A stretch of 64,000 bases of DNA from Ustilago trichophora. Its lineage: Eukaryota; Basidiomycota; Ustilaginomycetes; Ustilaginales; Ustilaginaceae. The notes below the pieces were generated by a model. It saw only the letters and a list, made by a program, of their open reading frames with translations, ran no database searches and had not been told where the DNA came from. The DNA is taken from the NCBI GenBank assembly GCA_900323505.1, contig OOIN01000001.1:1798001-1862000 (forward strand). The letters run 5' to 3'. Position numbers and translations under genes: made by a program. The stretch's first letter is position 1. Each line of letters opens with the position of its first letter. Of the stretch, positions 39,438 through 50,223 are shown one piece after another.

Positions 39438-42053
39438 TCATGCACGGACAGGCGTATACCCATTTCTGCCCACACTCCTTCTCCTACCTTCCACCTCTCC
39501 ACCGAGCAGTGCCTCCTCCAAATCATCCACATCTGCCCCCTTCCTCCCCTCCTCCTCTCCATCATAAACCATTCCTCTCCTCGCACTAGCAACAGGCGTA
39601 CTAGACGAGTACAAATCCAGCCTCTCCCTCTGCCTACCATACCCCTCATATCCACCACTCCCATTGCCCCTTGCATACTCTTCCTCCCTCTCCCTCTGCT
39701 GCGGTTGTTCATACCCACCATACTTGAGTCGAACCTCATGATTCTCCCTCTCGAACACGTCATGTCTCACCACTCCCTGTAGGCCGGTCAAAATACGACA
39801 TATTTCTGCCCTACTACGTTCCGGTTGCTGCGCCTCTTCTTCGGCGAAATCATCCTCGTCGCTCTCATAGCACGCATCTCCAACCCCGCGCTGGGCTCGT
39901 TCGAGGATGCGATCCCATGCAAGCTGAGGCAGAGATTGCGAAATGTGGTGCTGACGAGGGACGGTAAGATCCAAATCCCAGAGGGGAGGACGGATGCGGT
40001 CAGAGATGGACACGTGCGGGTTGAGGTAGGGATCGCTCGTGAGGGGGTTTGCTGAGGCGGTTGGGTTGGCGGTGGAGCTGGCGGCGTTGGCGGGATCGGC
40101 GTCGGATGAAGAGTCGTCAAAGTCGATGGGGCTTGCCATGCGGGATCGTTTCGAAACGTCGCCCGCTGCGATGCCGGCTCCGGTGGGGTGGCGCCGCTTT
40201 CCGGTGCGAGCTCCGTCTGTTTCAGAGGGAGACCCTCGCTCAGCACCCGCAGAGGTGGTCGCGGTGGCTGCTCCTCCGATACGGCGCCCTTTACCACCGG
40301 CAGTACCAGCAGAAGGCGCGGGCGAGGCAGCGGAAGCAGCATTCTTAGCCGCTTCCTCCTCTTGGAACTTGGCAAGGAAAGCAGCTCGTTCGGACTGCAT
40401 CTGTTTACCCCAGCGAATTTCTTCCTCCGTATCGACGTTTTCTTTCGCTGCTTCTTCGTGTGAGATGGTCTCCAGGGTGGGTACGAGCAATCGGTGGAGA
40501 TGGGAGGGCGGTTCCTTCTCTTCTTCCTTTGCGCTGTCTTCCTGTTTCACTTCGCCGTCAGCTGTGTCCATGGTCACATCTCCATCCTTGTCGGCTTCCT
40601 TTTTGACTCCTTCGTCAGCACTAGTCTTGTCCTGCGCTTGCTTCCACGTTTGCCATTCAGGGTTGACGATACCCTTCCAAGGCTGATTGACGCGCTTCTT
40701 CCTCTCTTCTTCGGTGAGGATGTTGGCATACGCGTCGGCAGCATCCTTGACAGCATTGAGCGACGTTTCGTCATCAAAGGGGTTAGGCAGCTCGCCAGGC
40801 GGCCGAGTAGCGGGGCCTTCGAGATAGTGGTAAAGGATCCACATGAACGCGTTCGCTCGTTGCCTGGAGGGCAAAGGATGGTCAGCGTGAGGGTAGAACA
40901 GCGAATGCGAGTCGTGAGGCGTAGGGAAGTGCATATCGGTCACCTCGTTTGCGTGGAGCGAGAGCAAGAAGATGAGAGTGACGACGCTTGTCGGTGGAAC
41001 AGTGCCAGCACGGAAGCGCTTGATGACTTCTTTGAAATCGCTAGGCGCCTCTTCGCTGAGCGAGTTGGGCTTTTGCGCCTTGATCGGCTGGCCTGCGGAT
41101 GGTCCGGCGGTAGGAGGGGCTGGTCGTTCTGTGTCAATGAGCACACCTTTGAGCAGAGACTTCATACGAGGAGCGTCTTGCATGTTTCGGCGCGTGTTCT
41201 CGTTGTTCTGCATCGATGGGAGTGGATGGTAGGAACGCAGGACGGTCTTCATCTCTGGGTAGAAAGCAAGCGTGGTGTTGATTCGACCGACGTTGACGAG
41301 GAGGCAGACTTTGGCAAAGTCCTCTGCGTACTCTTCATCGGCGAGAATCTTGTCGCGCATCGACTTTGTGCACTTGCTGCTGTTGAGGAGGGACTCGATG
41401 TAGAGCTCCTTGAATGTGAGTTTCTCTGCGCCGGGTTGGGGGAACTCGTCTTCGTCCAGCGGCTCATTGTCGTCGCCGAGATCCTCGTCATCTTCTACTT
41501 CGTCGGCTTTGGTTGCATCTGCTTCGGCTTCATTACCGCCTTCAGCAAGCTCGTCCTTCTCCTCGTTTGCATTCGCATCAGCATCAGCATTCGCAGAGTC
41601 CTCGGTCGACTCGGCAGCAGCGGCTGCGGCTGCAGCTTTGCGTTCGAGCTTCTTCTTGCGAGCGATCCTCTTCTTCCATAGAAGGTAGCGATCCCTTGAC
41701 TCCTTCCACTGCTGATACTCTTCCTCCGTCTCGTCACTGCGCCTTACGCAACCTGCTGACATGCCAAAGGGGTAGACTGGCGCTGGTACACCAGCTGATC
41801 CGGAGCCGCTTGCTGCTGCTGAGGATCGATCTCCTGGGCGTGGGTTGGTGAAGACGCGTCTCGTATCGGAGAAGAGGTGGCAGAGAAGCGCGTGCTGTAC
41901 ATCGACTCGGCCAAGTGGATCTCCATCGTATCGCTTAACGGGAAGGTTGCGTGGTAAGTTGGAGGCGTTCGACCTGACGATGGCCAGGGCGGGAGGTTGC
42001 GAGGGCTGGTCCTTGGGTTTGCCATCGGCATCTGGCGGTGGCGTGGATGCCAT
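39438..42053 (-). CDS. INO80 chromatin-remodelling complex subunit Ies1 homologue
   Basis: 871 aa from an ATG at 42053; the frame is open upstream only from a TTG. Residues 40-70 hold the Ies1 signature (KRYDGDPLGRVDVQ, then HLFSDTRRVFT). The conserved middle follows: LTFKELYIESLLNSSKCTKS, VGRINTTLAFYPEMKTVLRS and FLLSLHANEVTDMHFPTPHD. The rest is low-complexity: an Ala/Glu/Asp-rich acidic block near residues 155-220 and a Ser/Ala-rich region after about 590. Ies1 is a fungus-specific INO80 subunit. The C-terminal end has Tyr/Arg/Glu repeats of unclear meaning. It converges with c1d1 (162 bp between stops) and is divergent from the helicase gene. Confidence 0.85.
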   Translation of the reverse strand: MASTPPPDADGKPKDQPSQPPALAIVRSNASNLPRNLPVKRYDGDPLGRVDVQHALLCHLFSDTRRVFTNPRPGDRSSAAASGSGSAGVPAPVYPFGMSAGCVRRSDETEEEYQQWKESRDRYLLWKKRIARKKKLERKAAAAAAAAESTEDSANADADANANEEKDELAEGGNEAEADATKADEVEDDEDLGDDNEPLDEDEFPQPGAEKLTFKELYIESLLNSSKCTKSMRDKILADEEYAEDFAKVCLLVNVGRINTTLAFYPEMKTVLRSYHPLPSMQNNENTRRNMQDAPRMKSLLKGVLIDTERPAPPTAGPSAGQPIKAQKPNSLSEEAPSDFKEVIKRFRAGTVPPTSVVTLIFLLSLHANEVTDMHFPTPHDSHSLFYPHADHPLPSRQRANAFMWILYHYLEGPATRPPGELPNPFDDETSLNAVKDAADAYANILTEEERKKRVNQPWKGIVNPEWQTWKQAQDKTSADEGVKKEADKDGDVTMDTADGEVKQEDSAKEEEKEPPSHLHRLLVPTLETISHEEAAKENVDTEEEIRWGKQMQSERAAFLAKFQEEEAAKNAASAASPAPSAGTAGGKGRRIGGAATATTSAGAERGSPSETDGARTGKRRHPTGAGIAAGDVSKRSRMASPIDFDDSSSDADPANAASSTANPTASANPLTSDPYLNPHVSISDRIRPPLWDLDLTVPRQHHISQSLPQLAWDRILERAQRGVGDACYESDEDDFAEEEAQQPERSRAEICRILTGLQGVVRHDVFERENHEVRLKYGGYEQPQQREREEEYARGNGSGGYEGYGRQRERLDLYSSSTPVASARRGMVYDGEEEGRKGADVDDLEEALLGGEVEGRRRSVGRNGYTPVRA

Positions 42054-42523
42054 TTTAACGTCTCCTTCGCGCTCTGCTTGAGCAATCGTGAAGATGAGGG
42101 AGCGAGTGGTAAGCAAGAAGGCAAAGTGATGCTGGGCAGACCCTTGTCGATTCTGGAATGAACGAAATGCCTTTTTCGCGCAGCCTTGCTCGAGCCACGC
42201 CTGAGAAATGCTGCTTGGACTCGGATGTCGGGTTGGATTTTCCTAGCAGAATGCGGTATTCTTCGGCGTAACACATCAACGAAAAAACCCAAATGTGGAG
42301 CAATGGCTGGTGAATTTGTGATTTTTGAGAAGAAATCTCAGACGCAGCACAGCTGAGCACTTTCAACAAAAGGCACATGTGACGCTGGTCATGTTGGTTT
42401 GTTCATGTGACGGTAGGACCGCATTGAAACAGGAAAGATCCTTCTCGACTGCTTCCTTTTCTACTATATCATTTCATCCTTCGACCATCTTTGACCTCAT
42501 AGCGCAGAGCTTGCTCGGTCACG
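42054..42523. other. Divergent promoter between Ies1 and DEAH helicase genes
   Basis: 470 bp. No coding signal or recognisable specific element. Confidence 0.6.
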
Positions 42524-45500
42524 ATGGGAAAGAAGAGACCCACGCTCAAGGGCACCGTCCAGCGCGGATATGCCACCACGTCCACGCCCAAGAAGGTGCA
42601 AGATCCACCGCCGGCCGCAGCAGCAAAGAAGTCTGCTGCTGGCAGCGCCAAAACCTCCAGCTCGGCAGCTGCAGTCGACTACGAAAGGATCAACGACGAG
42701 AGCCTAGCAGACAATCTTTCTGCTTCCAAAACCGCAGCAGCCGATGGAAATGGTAGCGCTGCCGACTTCTTCGACCCCGAAAAGGAGGAGGAACAGGCGC
42801 TCCAGAACCTCGTCGACAAGCTTCAAGACAGAGTAGAGAAGGAGGTGTCTCGCCAGCACAAGGCTATCGAGTATGACCGCAGATTCGCAAAGACACTTCC
42901 CAACTTCGAGATGGACCCTGAGCTGCGCGATCAGGTGCTTCAGGTTGCTGCCGATCTCGACAAGCAGGCAGCTGCTTCAAGTAGCACCAATGCGAATGCA
43001 GCAGGAGGCAGTGCAGATGCCTCAGCTGCCACACCAGAGTCATCAGCAACGCCTGTGACTACCACTTCAGGCACCACCACTGTCTCCGGAAGCGCAACCC
43101 CTGTCAGCATCGGCTCCTCTCACACCTCGCTCGCCATGGCTACCTTGACCAAAGACCTTCAAAAACTTTCCGTCAACAACGCTGCAGCATCTGGAGCCGC
43201 TTCCTCATCATCATCAGCATACGCCGACAGCGAAGACAAGGTCATGGCCAAAGCAATGACCACGTATCAGATCCTTCTCAAGCTCGGCTTCACTTCTGCT
43301 CAGGTCGAAGACGCTCTTTCACATGCTCCTTCTCCCGACGTAGAGGACTGCTTGTCGTATCTCTACCTTGCTCTTGACGAAGAGTCGCTCGAGGATGCTA
43401 TTCGCGCCGGTGAAGGCAAGGCTGCCAAGAAACGTCGCGGAAAGGACACCAACAAGAACGACTTCCCTGCCCTCAACGGTGCTGCCGATGACAAGGAAGA
43501 CGATGATGACGATGACGACTATGACGAGAGCAGACCACCAGTATATCAAGGATATGTGTTCCGCCGTTCTGAAGCCCTCGGCAAGAATGACTTTGCTCGT
43601 GCTGAGCAGCCTGCTGCCACAAAGCTTGTGCCAGGCGCTGCTCCTCCAGGAGGTGCAGCAAGTGCATCTCCAGCCTCAGCACCAGCGAAACCCGCTACCC
43701 AGGGCGCAAAAACCAGCGTCGACCGTGAGAAGGTGGACGAACTCAAGAAGGCATGCGAGCGTCTCATTCTTCAGCTTACCGACGATCTCGACTCCAATCA
43801 GATCGACACTCTCGAAAAGCCCACGGCTACATGGTCGCTCTTACGAGCGATGCAGATTCGTGTCGACCAGGAGAAGTCAAAATGGAAGAAGGAGCTTGGC
43901 AAAGACGGCGAAACTCACATGAAGCAGGAGGATGCTAGGCTCGAGCGTGTGCTTGGTCGCACCAAAGATTTTATGCGCGAGTGCGAGCGTGGCGCCTACT
44001 TTGACCAGAAGACGGCGACCGATGGCTTCCGTCAGGTTTTGCGTCAGCGCGAGGAGATCGAGAAGCAGCTCAAGGTGGCAGAGGAGGAGGAAGAGAAGAA
44101 GCGCCAACAGCGACGTCGCGAGATCGAGGCTGCTGCTGGTATCGGGTCTTCTTCGCCAGCTGACGAGGATGCGTCGGCTGCCAAGCCAGAGGTGAGCGAC
44201 AATGCTTCTTCTCCAGGTGAGGCCTCCAGCGAAGAGAAGAAGGCCGCCGACTCAGCCGCCCAGGACGAGAACAAGGAAGACGACAAAAAGTCGGACGCAG
44301 GCTCTGATGACGAGGGCGGCTTCTTCGGTGACCTTCTCAATGAAGGCCCCATCGAGGACAAGGATGCCGATACAGGTGAAGTCGTCACCATGCGTGATCT
44401 CCCTGCTCGAGCCAAGAGCGGCGGTGGCGGCAAAACGCCACGTGTCATGCTTTCCGATGCCCTCAAGCGTGCCGACCCTTACTCGACTTTCAAGTTCGCA
44501 GTCATTCCTTCCGGCGGTCGTCTGCACCGCAGCAAGCTTGTGGTTCGCTGGAACGGAGGTAAGGTCGTGCCCAACAAGCATCCCGTCACCGCTGGTACAC
44601 CCAGCTACGTCGATGAGTACACGCTTACCACAGTCGGCTGCGCTACCCAGTTGCAAGCCGATGACTTTATCGCCACCGTGGCACTCTTTTGCATTGACCG
44701 TGACAAGTCGGTCCAGCGCGCTTTGCCTCCTGGCTACCGCGAGTGGTGGGAGGAGCTCACAGGTCTGCAAAAGGACGAGAGAGACCGCAAGAGTCGCACC
44801 CGATTCCAGCGCGTGCGTGATGTCGTGCGTGTCAGGATGGAAGAAGCTGCCGCTGCAAAGAAGGCCAAGTCCAAAGCTATTCCAGGTAACACTTCGGCAG
44901 CAGCAGAACAGACCGAGCTCGGTGAGCTGTCGGCCGCCTCTGCTCCACAGCCTTCGGAAGCCAGAGCCAAGGAGATCGCAGAGTACTTCACCAAGCGCGT
45001 CGCCTCGCCCTCTTATCAAAAGATGCTTCCCGGTCGACAGGGTCTGCCGATCGCCAACCATCGTCAGGAGATCTTGGATCTTGTCGAAAACAACCAAATC
45101 TTTGTCCTCAGCGGTGAGACAGGATGCGGTAAATCCACCCAGGTGCCTGCCTACATTCTGGAACACTGCATGTCGCAAGGACGCAACTGCAAGATCTACG
45201 TCACCGAGCCCAGGCGTATCTCTGCCATCTCCCTCGCCGAGCGTGTCAGCGAAGAGCTGGGCGAGCCTCGCAAGAGTGTCGGAAGCAACGACAGCTTGGT
45301 CGGTTATGCCATTCGACTCGAGAGCAACGTCGGCAAGAACGCCCGCCTGGTCTACGCGACCACCGGTATCGTCCTCCGCATGCTCGAGGGAACCGCGTTC
45401 AATGAGATCACGCACGTAATCATCGACGAGGTGCACGAGCGCTCCATTGAGTCCGACTTCTTGCTGATTATCCTCAAGACGCTCATTGCGCACCGAAAGG

Positions 45501-47584
45501 ACCTCAAGGTCATTCTCATGTCAGCTACGGTCGATGCTGAGCGCATCAGCAAGTACTGCGGTGGATGCCCTACCATTGCTGTGCCGGGACGTACCTTCCC
45601 TGTCAACGTGCACTACCTCGAGGATGCAGTCGAGATGAGTAACTACATCATCGAGGACGATTCGCCATATGCCTTCCGCCCTAAGCGTGGCTACCGCAAC
45701 GGTGATGGCAATGCACGAAAGCAGAATGCACCCGGCAACAAGAGCAAGCTGCAGCTGCTCGCACAGGCTACGCCGGAAGAAGAAGAGGACCCTGCCTTGT
45801 TTGACGATGACGACGAGGATCCCGACGGTCAAGGTCAGAGCACCGGCAGCCTCGGTAAAGCCTACCGCAGCAAGACCATTGACACCCTCGGCAGGATGAA
45901 CGAATACGTGATCAACCACGATCTGATCATCAAGATTCTCGAGCGTGTTTGCTCCGAAAAGGACCTCGAGGCGTACAGCGCGGCGACGCTCATCTTCATG
46001 CCAGGTCTCGCCGAGATCCGCAAATGCCACGACATGCTGGTCGATCATCCTACATTTGGAGGACCTGGCTTCCAGCTGTTCCCTTTGCACTCGACCATCT
46101 CATCCGAAAACCAAGGCGCGGTTTTCAACGTGCCCCCTCCTGGCGTACGCAAGATCGTCATTGCGACCAACATCGCCGAGACGGGTATCACCATTCCCGA
46201 CATCACCTGTGTCATTGACTCCGGCAAGCACCGTGAGATGCGCTACGACGAAAAACGCCAGATTTCCCGCCTGGTGGAGTGCTTTATCGCCAAGAGCAAC
46301 GCCAAGCAGCGACGCGGACGTGCCGGTCGTGTGCAGGAGGGAATCTGCTTCCACCTCTTCACAAAGTATCGCCACGATTCGTACCTCGACGAGCACCCTC
46401 TGCCCGAAATGCTGCGTCTGTCGTTGCAGGATCTGGCGCTCAAGTTGAAGATCATGAAGATTAAGATCGGCACATCGATCGAAAACGCGCTCTCTCAAGC
46501 GCTCGACCCTCCAAGTTCTGCCAACGTCCAGCGAGCCATCGCAGCTCTCGTAGAAGTGAAAGCCCTCACCTCGACCGAAGAGATCACGCACCTCGGCAGG
46601 CATCTGTCCAAGATGCCCCTCGACGTCCACATGGGCAAATTCTTGCTCGTCGCCACCCTGTTCAAGTGTCTCGACCCCGCCTTAACCATTGCAGCAGCTC
46701 TCAACTCGAAATCACCCTTCATGACACCCTTCGGCAAAGAGTTGGAGGCAGACCGTGCCAAGCAGAGCTTCAAACTTGGCGACTCGGATTTCCTCACCAT
46801 CGCCAACGCCTTCAACGGTTTCCGCCGCAGCACCGCGCAAAACCACCATCGAACATTCTGCAACCGCAGCTTTTTGTCGATCCAAAACCTGCTACAGATC
46901 GAAGAGTTGCGCCAGCAGTACTTTTCCTACCTCATCGATGCCGGTTTCGTCAGTGTTGACGACAGCTTCCGTCAGGAATTGAACAAGTTGCGATATCGCA
47001 GTGGAGGATCGGCCAACTTCTCCAAGCCGCGGTTTATGACCATTCCCGCGCATCTGGATGTCAACTCTTCATCCCTCTCCATGATCCATGCGACCCTTGC
47101 GGCCGGGTTGTATCCCAAACTCCTCCACATCGACAGCAAGACATACCAGCTCAAGACGATCGGCAACAATCAGCCCACTTCCATCCACCCATCTTCGGTC
47201 AATTTCAAAGCCAAGATGTCGGAACTGGTGCGTAGTTCTAGCAGCTATATGCTGTACTACACGATGATGCAGTCGAAGAAGTTGTATGCTTGGGAGACGG
47301 GGTTGATGGATGATAAGGCGGTGTATATGCTCTGTGGAGATGGGGAGTTTAGGCTGGCTAGTAACAGTCTGTACATCGACAGGCAGAGGATCAGGATCGC
47401 TAGTGCAGATCCGAAGACGTTGGTGGCGCTGAAGACGCTGAGGGAGGGTTTGGGTAGGTTGATGAAAGCGAGCTTTAGGAATCCGGGTAAAGAGTGGTCA
47501 GAGGGACAGGAGAGATTGTTTGAAGTGGCTTGTAGGGTCCTTGGGGTGGGGGCGAATGAGAAGGATCTTGCGCTGGTGCAGTAG
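42524..47584 (+). CDS. DEAH-box RNA helicase (DHX29/DHX57/YLR419W type)
   Basis: A 1686-aa single-exon ORF from an ATG at 42524. The N-terminal part has a UBA-like segment (YQILLKLGFTSAQVEDALS, about residues 246-264). A middle region near 640-735 resembles the dsRNA-binding-like or RWD-adjacent parts of DHX29/DHX57. Helicase motifs are intact: GETGCGKSTQ near 864, DEVHER near 967, SAT near 1001, IATNIAETGITIPD near 1212 and QRRGRAGR near 1262. Helicase-associated and OB-fold domains follow to the C-terminus. DHX29 aids scanning of ribosomes on structured leaders; the yeast relative YLR419W has no settled role. The acidic Ala/Ser-rich block around 540-630 is low-complexity. The DEAH family is certain; the DHX29 versus DHX57 subtype is not. 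Confidence 0.9.
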   Translation: MGKKRPTLKGTVQRGYATTSTPKKVQDPPPAAAAKKSAAGSAKTSSSAAAVDYERINDESLADNLSASKTAAADGNGSAADFFDPEKEEEQALQNLVDKLQDRVEKEVSRQHKAIEYDRRFAKTLPNFEMDPELRDQVLQVAADLDKQAAASSSTNANAAGGSADASAATPESSATPVTTTSGTTTVSGSATPVSIGSSHTSLAMATLTKDLQKLSVNNAAASGAASSSSSAYADSEDKVMAKAMTTYQILLKLGFTSAQVEDALSHAPSPDVEDCLSYLYLALDEESLEDAIRAGEGKAAKKRRGKDTNKNDFPALNGAADDKEDDDDDDDYDESRPPVYQGYVFRRSEALGKNDFARAEQPAATKLVPGAAPPGGAASASPASAPAKPATQGAKTSVDREKVDELKKACERLILQLTDDLDSNQIDTLEKPTATWSLLRAMQIRVDQEKSKWKKELGKDGETHMKQEDARLERVLGRTKDFMRECERGAYFDQKTATDGFRQVLRQREEIEKQLKVAEEEEEKKRQQRRREIEAAAGIGSSSPADEDASAAKPEVSDNASSPGEASSEEKKAADSAAQDENKEDDKKSDAGSDDEGGFFGDLLNEGPIEDKDADTGEVVTMRDLPARAKSGGGGKTPRVMLSDALKRADPYSTFKFAVIPSGGRLHRSKLVVRWNGGKVVPNKHPVTAGTPSYVDEYTLTTVGCATQLQADDFIATVALFCIDRDKSVQRALPPGYREWWEELTGLQKDERDRKSRTRFQRVRDVVRVRMEEAAAAKKAKSKAIPGNTSAAAEQTELGELSAASAPQPSEARAKEIAEYFTKRVASPSYQKMLPGRQGLPIANHRQEILDLVENNQIFVLSGETGCGKSTQVPAYILEHCMSQGRNCKIYVTEPRRISAISLAERVSEELGEPRKSVGSNDSLVGYAIRLESNVGKNARLVYATTGIVLRMLEGTAFNEITHVIIDEVHERSIESDFLLIILKTLIAHRKDLKVILMSATVDAERISKYCGGCPTIAVPGRTFPVNVHYLEDAVEMSNYIIEDDSPYAFRPKRGYRNGDGNARKQNAPGNKSKLQLLAQATPEEEEDPALFDDDDEDPDGQGQSTGSLGKAYRSKTIDTLGRMNEYVINHDLIIKILERVCSEKDLEAYSAATLIFMPGLAEIRKCHDMLVDHPTFGGPGFQLFPLHSTISSENQGAVFNVPPPGVRKIVIATNIAETGITIPDITCVIDSGKHREMRYDEKRQISRLVECFIAKSNAKQRRGRAGRVQEGICFHLFTKYRHDSYLDEHPLPEMLRLSLQDLALKLKIMKIKIGTSIENALSQALDPPSSANVQRAIAALVEVKALTSTEEITHLGRHLSKMPLDVHMGKFLLVATLFKCLDPALTIAAALNSKSPFMTPFGKELEADRAKQSFKLGDSDFLTIANAFNGFRRSTAQNHHRTFCNRSFLSIQNLLQIEELRQQYFSYLIDAGFVSVDDSFRQELNKLRYRSGGSANFSKPRFMTIPAHLDVNSSSLSMIHATLAAGLYPKLLHIDSKTYQLKTIGNNQPTSIHPSSVNFKAKMSELVRSSSSYMLYYTMMQSKKLYAWETGLMDDKAVYMLCGDGEFRLASNSLYIDRQRIRIASADPKTLVALKTLREGLGRLMKASFRNPGKEWSEGQERLFEVACRVLGVGANEKDLALVQ

Positions 47585-48999
47585 GCGCACCAAGAATAGT
47601 CTGTGACAGCGGTGCGGAGGTCGGGTTGGTACGATGTTGTTAGCGCTGGAAAGGAAAAATGCCATCGAGGGTTCTGGCTGGAGAGGCTGAAGGATAAGGG
47701 AATGTCCAGCAACGACAGCGTAGTCGATTTCGTTTGCGCATCCAACAAAGTCCAGGTCTGAGATAGACCTCTCGCACCACTCCAATGCTCAAGATTCTAG
47801 AGAAAACAACAGTATCACGATGCAGATGGACTCACATTCAATCGAAACTCCCTATACAGTTCTACCAGAGGCTTTGTACCACCTTGAACGTATGCGAACC
47901 GTAGATCACCTAGAACATCCAAACGCGACTCGGAAGTTGACGGATGAGCGATTTTTTCGCTTTCACCCAGACACCAATCCTGCCCTTGCAGCTTATTTTT
48001 CCACTGCGGGTTCTGGACATCGACAACTCATGCACATCCGTGGTACAGCCGAAGATGAGCATGCAGCGGAACGGAACTGAGGAGAGAGAGAACAGATGTT
48101 TCTATTCTTGGTGGTGTAGGCGGTGCAGATTTTTTTCACATGCAGGGCCAGGCAGCCAGCAACGGAGTGCGGTACAGAATAAGTTCAGAAGCGAGGCGTT
48201 GAAATCTTCCAATCCTTGCACTTTTGAGCGGAAAGGGTTCGGCGAAACGGTACACTATTTGGGAAGGTTTCACAAGCTGCCATTCCAGCCCTACAGTATA
48301 CCAAATGATGATCTAGAATCTTCTCAAAAACGGAAAGACAAAAGGGTGCTGAATTGACCGATGTCACACCAACAGAAAAGGCAGAGACCCGAGGTCAGCC
48401 TGATGATCTTCTTCTTCTTTGATCTCGGCTTCTTTGGCCATGTCATCAAGCATCGGCAATAGCAGTGACAAAGGCAAGGGTAAAAGTGAGTTGCATGAGT
48501 TCGTTATTGTTGAAAGTCCAGAAGATGATGTGAGATGGCGTCTTTGCAACAGAAAAGCATATCTTTCTTCTTGCGCACTGAGACAGCTCTTGCACCTCGG
48601 ATATATCTGACGTGCAAAAGGCAGAAAATACGGTAAAAGGCATTCACACGCGTCATTGCGTCATATCAAGAACGGCAATCTACGCCGCGTGTGAAATCAT
48701 ACATGCTCCGCCCGTGCACGGACAAAAGATACAGGCCAACAGCAAGAAGAACAAGACAGAGAGACAGAGACCACCACTTTTTCCCCTCCACCTCTGCTCT
48801 GAGGCACACAACGGCTGAGTTTTTACAGTCGAGAGTCGCCAACTGCTCCCTAGGGTAAAGCCCTGAGCGCTTCGATCCGCCACAATGTGCTGAGAAGATA
48901 CTTATAACCCTGACTTTCCTTCGCCTTTCATTCCGGTCATCATCACACCCATCACCAAAACCATAGCCTCTAGCTCGACACACATCTCTTTCATTCACA
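47585..48999. other. Intergenic region, 1.4 kb
   Basis: Short frames only. The segment 48364-48549 on the minus strand encodes a 28-residue acidic, Lys/Glu-rich stretch that looks protein-like but lacks a credible gene structure. The last 150 bp before 49000 is the C/T-rich leader of the LEA-like gene. Confidence 0.5.
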
Positions 49000-49855
49000 A
49001 TGTCGCAGATCCCCGGTACCAACAAGACCACCAACGACGTCTCCAAGGACGCTCAGAACCTCGCCAACGACGCCTCCAAGCAGGCTCAGCAGGCTCGCAA
49101 CGATGTCTCCAACAAGGCTGGCGAGCTCTCCAAGGAGGCTCAGCAGGAGGCTGACTCGTTGATCAAGCAGGCTACCGATCTTGCTTCCAGTGAGTATACC
49201 GTCTACGATCCCGGCATCAGAGTCATCTTTTGGCATCCACGACATGTATGCTGACTCTTTTTTCTCTTTCGTCATTTCTCTTCTCGCAGACACCCTCGCC
49301 TACGTCCAGCAGACCGCCGGCTCCCTCCTCGGCCAGGGCCAGACCCACGCCCAGAACGCCGCTGACCAGACCAAGTCCGCAGCCAACGATGCCGCCGACG
49401 AGGCTTCCCGCAAGACCAATGCCGCTGCCAAGCAGGGCGAGCAGACCACCGAAGAGGCCAAGCAGACCCTCATCGGTCTCACCAATCAAGCCCGCGATCT
49501 CGCCTCGCACACCCTCGATTCGGCCAACCAGTACATCAAGCCCGCCGAGGATAAGGCCTCGGGTCTCGTCAACCAGGCCCGTGCCACTGCCGCCCACATC
49601 GTCGACAACGTTTCGCACCTGATCGCCACTGGTGAGCAGAAGGCTGGCGAGATCGCCGATGAGGCCAGCAAGCAGGCCGGTCAGGCTCAGCAGACCGCAA
49701 GCCAGCTTGCTAGCGATGCTACTGACGCTGCTTCCCAGAAGGCCGGTGAGGCTCAGAAGAACGCCCAGAGTGCCGGTGAGCAGGCCAGCCAGGCGCTCAG
49801 CGACGCCGCCGCCCAGGCAAAGGGCGCTGTTCAGGGCGCTACTGGCTCCAAGTAA
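49000..49855 (+). CDS. Ala/Gln/Lys-rich helical protein, LEA-like, one intron
   Basis: Exons 49000-49189 and 49290-49855 (100-nt intron; donor GTGAGT, acceptor GCAG, phase 1) give 251 aa. The protein is almost free of aromatic residues and Cys. It consists of degenerate repeats of about 11 residues with Ala, Gln, Asp and Lys (for example KDAQNLANDASKQAQQARND, KQAGQAQQTASQLASDATDA). The pattern resembles group 3 late-embryogenesis-abundant proteins or amphipathic apolipoprotein/perilipin-type helices. No signal peptide is seen. A role in desiccation or membrane/lipid-droplet protection is inference from composition. Codon use is strongly biased to C-ending codons, which suggests high expression. 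The intron placement is confirmed because the spliced frame continues the same repeat. Confidence 0.8.
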
Positions 49856-50223
49856 ACCTATGCAGCATGATGAGATCTTTTCAGTTTCACTTCTGTATGT
49901 AGTATGATTGTCGCTACCGAGCGCCCATTCGTCCGTCTCTGTTTGATTTAGCAATATACCCTTGCAAAACAACATCTTGTCGCTTTTCGGATTGACTGTG
50001 CGTGAGCTTTCCGTACTTCAACATGTTCATCGTCGAGTGTTCTGAGCATTGGAAAGAACCAGTCGAAAAAAAACATGTGAAAGTCGACAGTGTGGAGGCA
50101 TGAGCGCTTTAATTTTTTTTTTATTCTCGAGTGCTTTCTTCGCACACATCAACTTCGCGTGTGTTGGTCTTACCACAACTATCACCCACGCATCGCACTT
50201 GGCAGGGTCTTGACCAGACCAAG
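49856..50223. other. Upstream region of the NUDCD1-like gene
   Basis: 368 bp between two plus-strand genes. Apart from a T-run near 50110, no element is recognised. The ORF frame extends upstream to 50131, but the first residues to look conserved begin at ATG 50224. Confidence 0.55.

Noticed and set aside
40494..41681. Plus-strand open frame (395 codons) opposite the Ies1 gene
   Set aside because: No conserved features; antisense shadow of a well-supported gene.
44252..45493. Minus-strand open frame (413 codons) opposite the DEAH helicase
   Set aside because: Antisense shadow; the helicase motifs are unambiguous on the plus strand.
48364..48549. Minus-strand 61-codon frame with an acidic C-terminal stretch
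   Set aside because: Its end looks protein-like, but the upstream part shows no conserved residues and no splice model could be supported.
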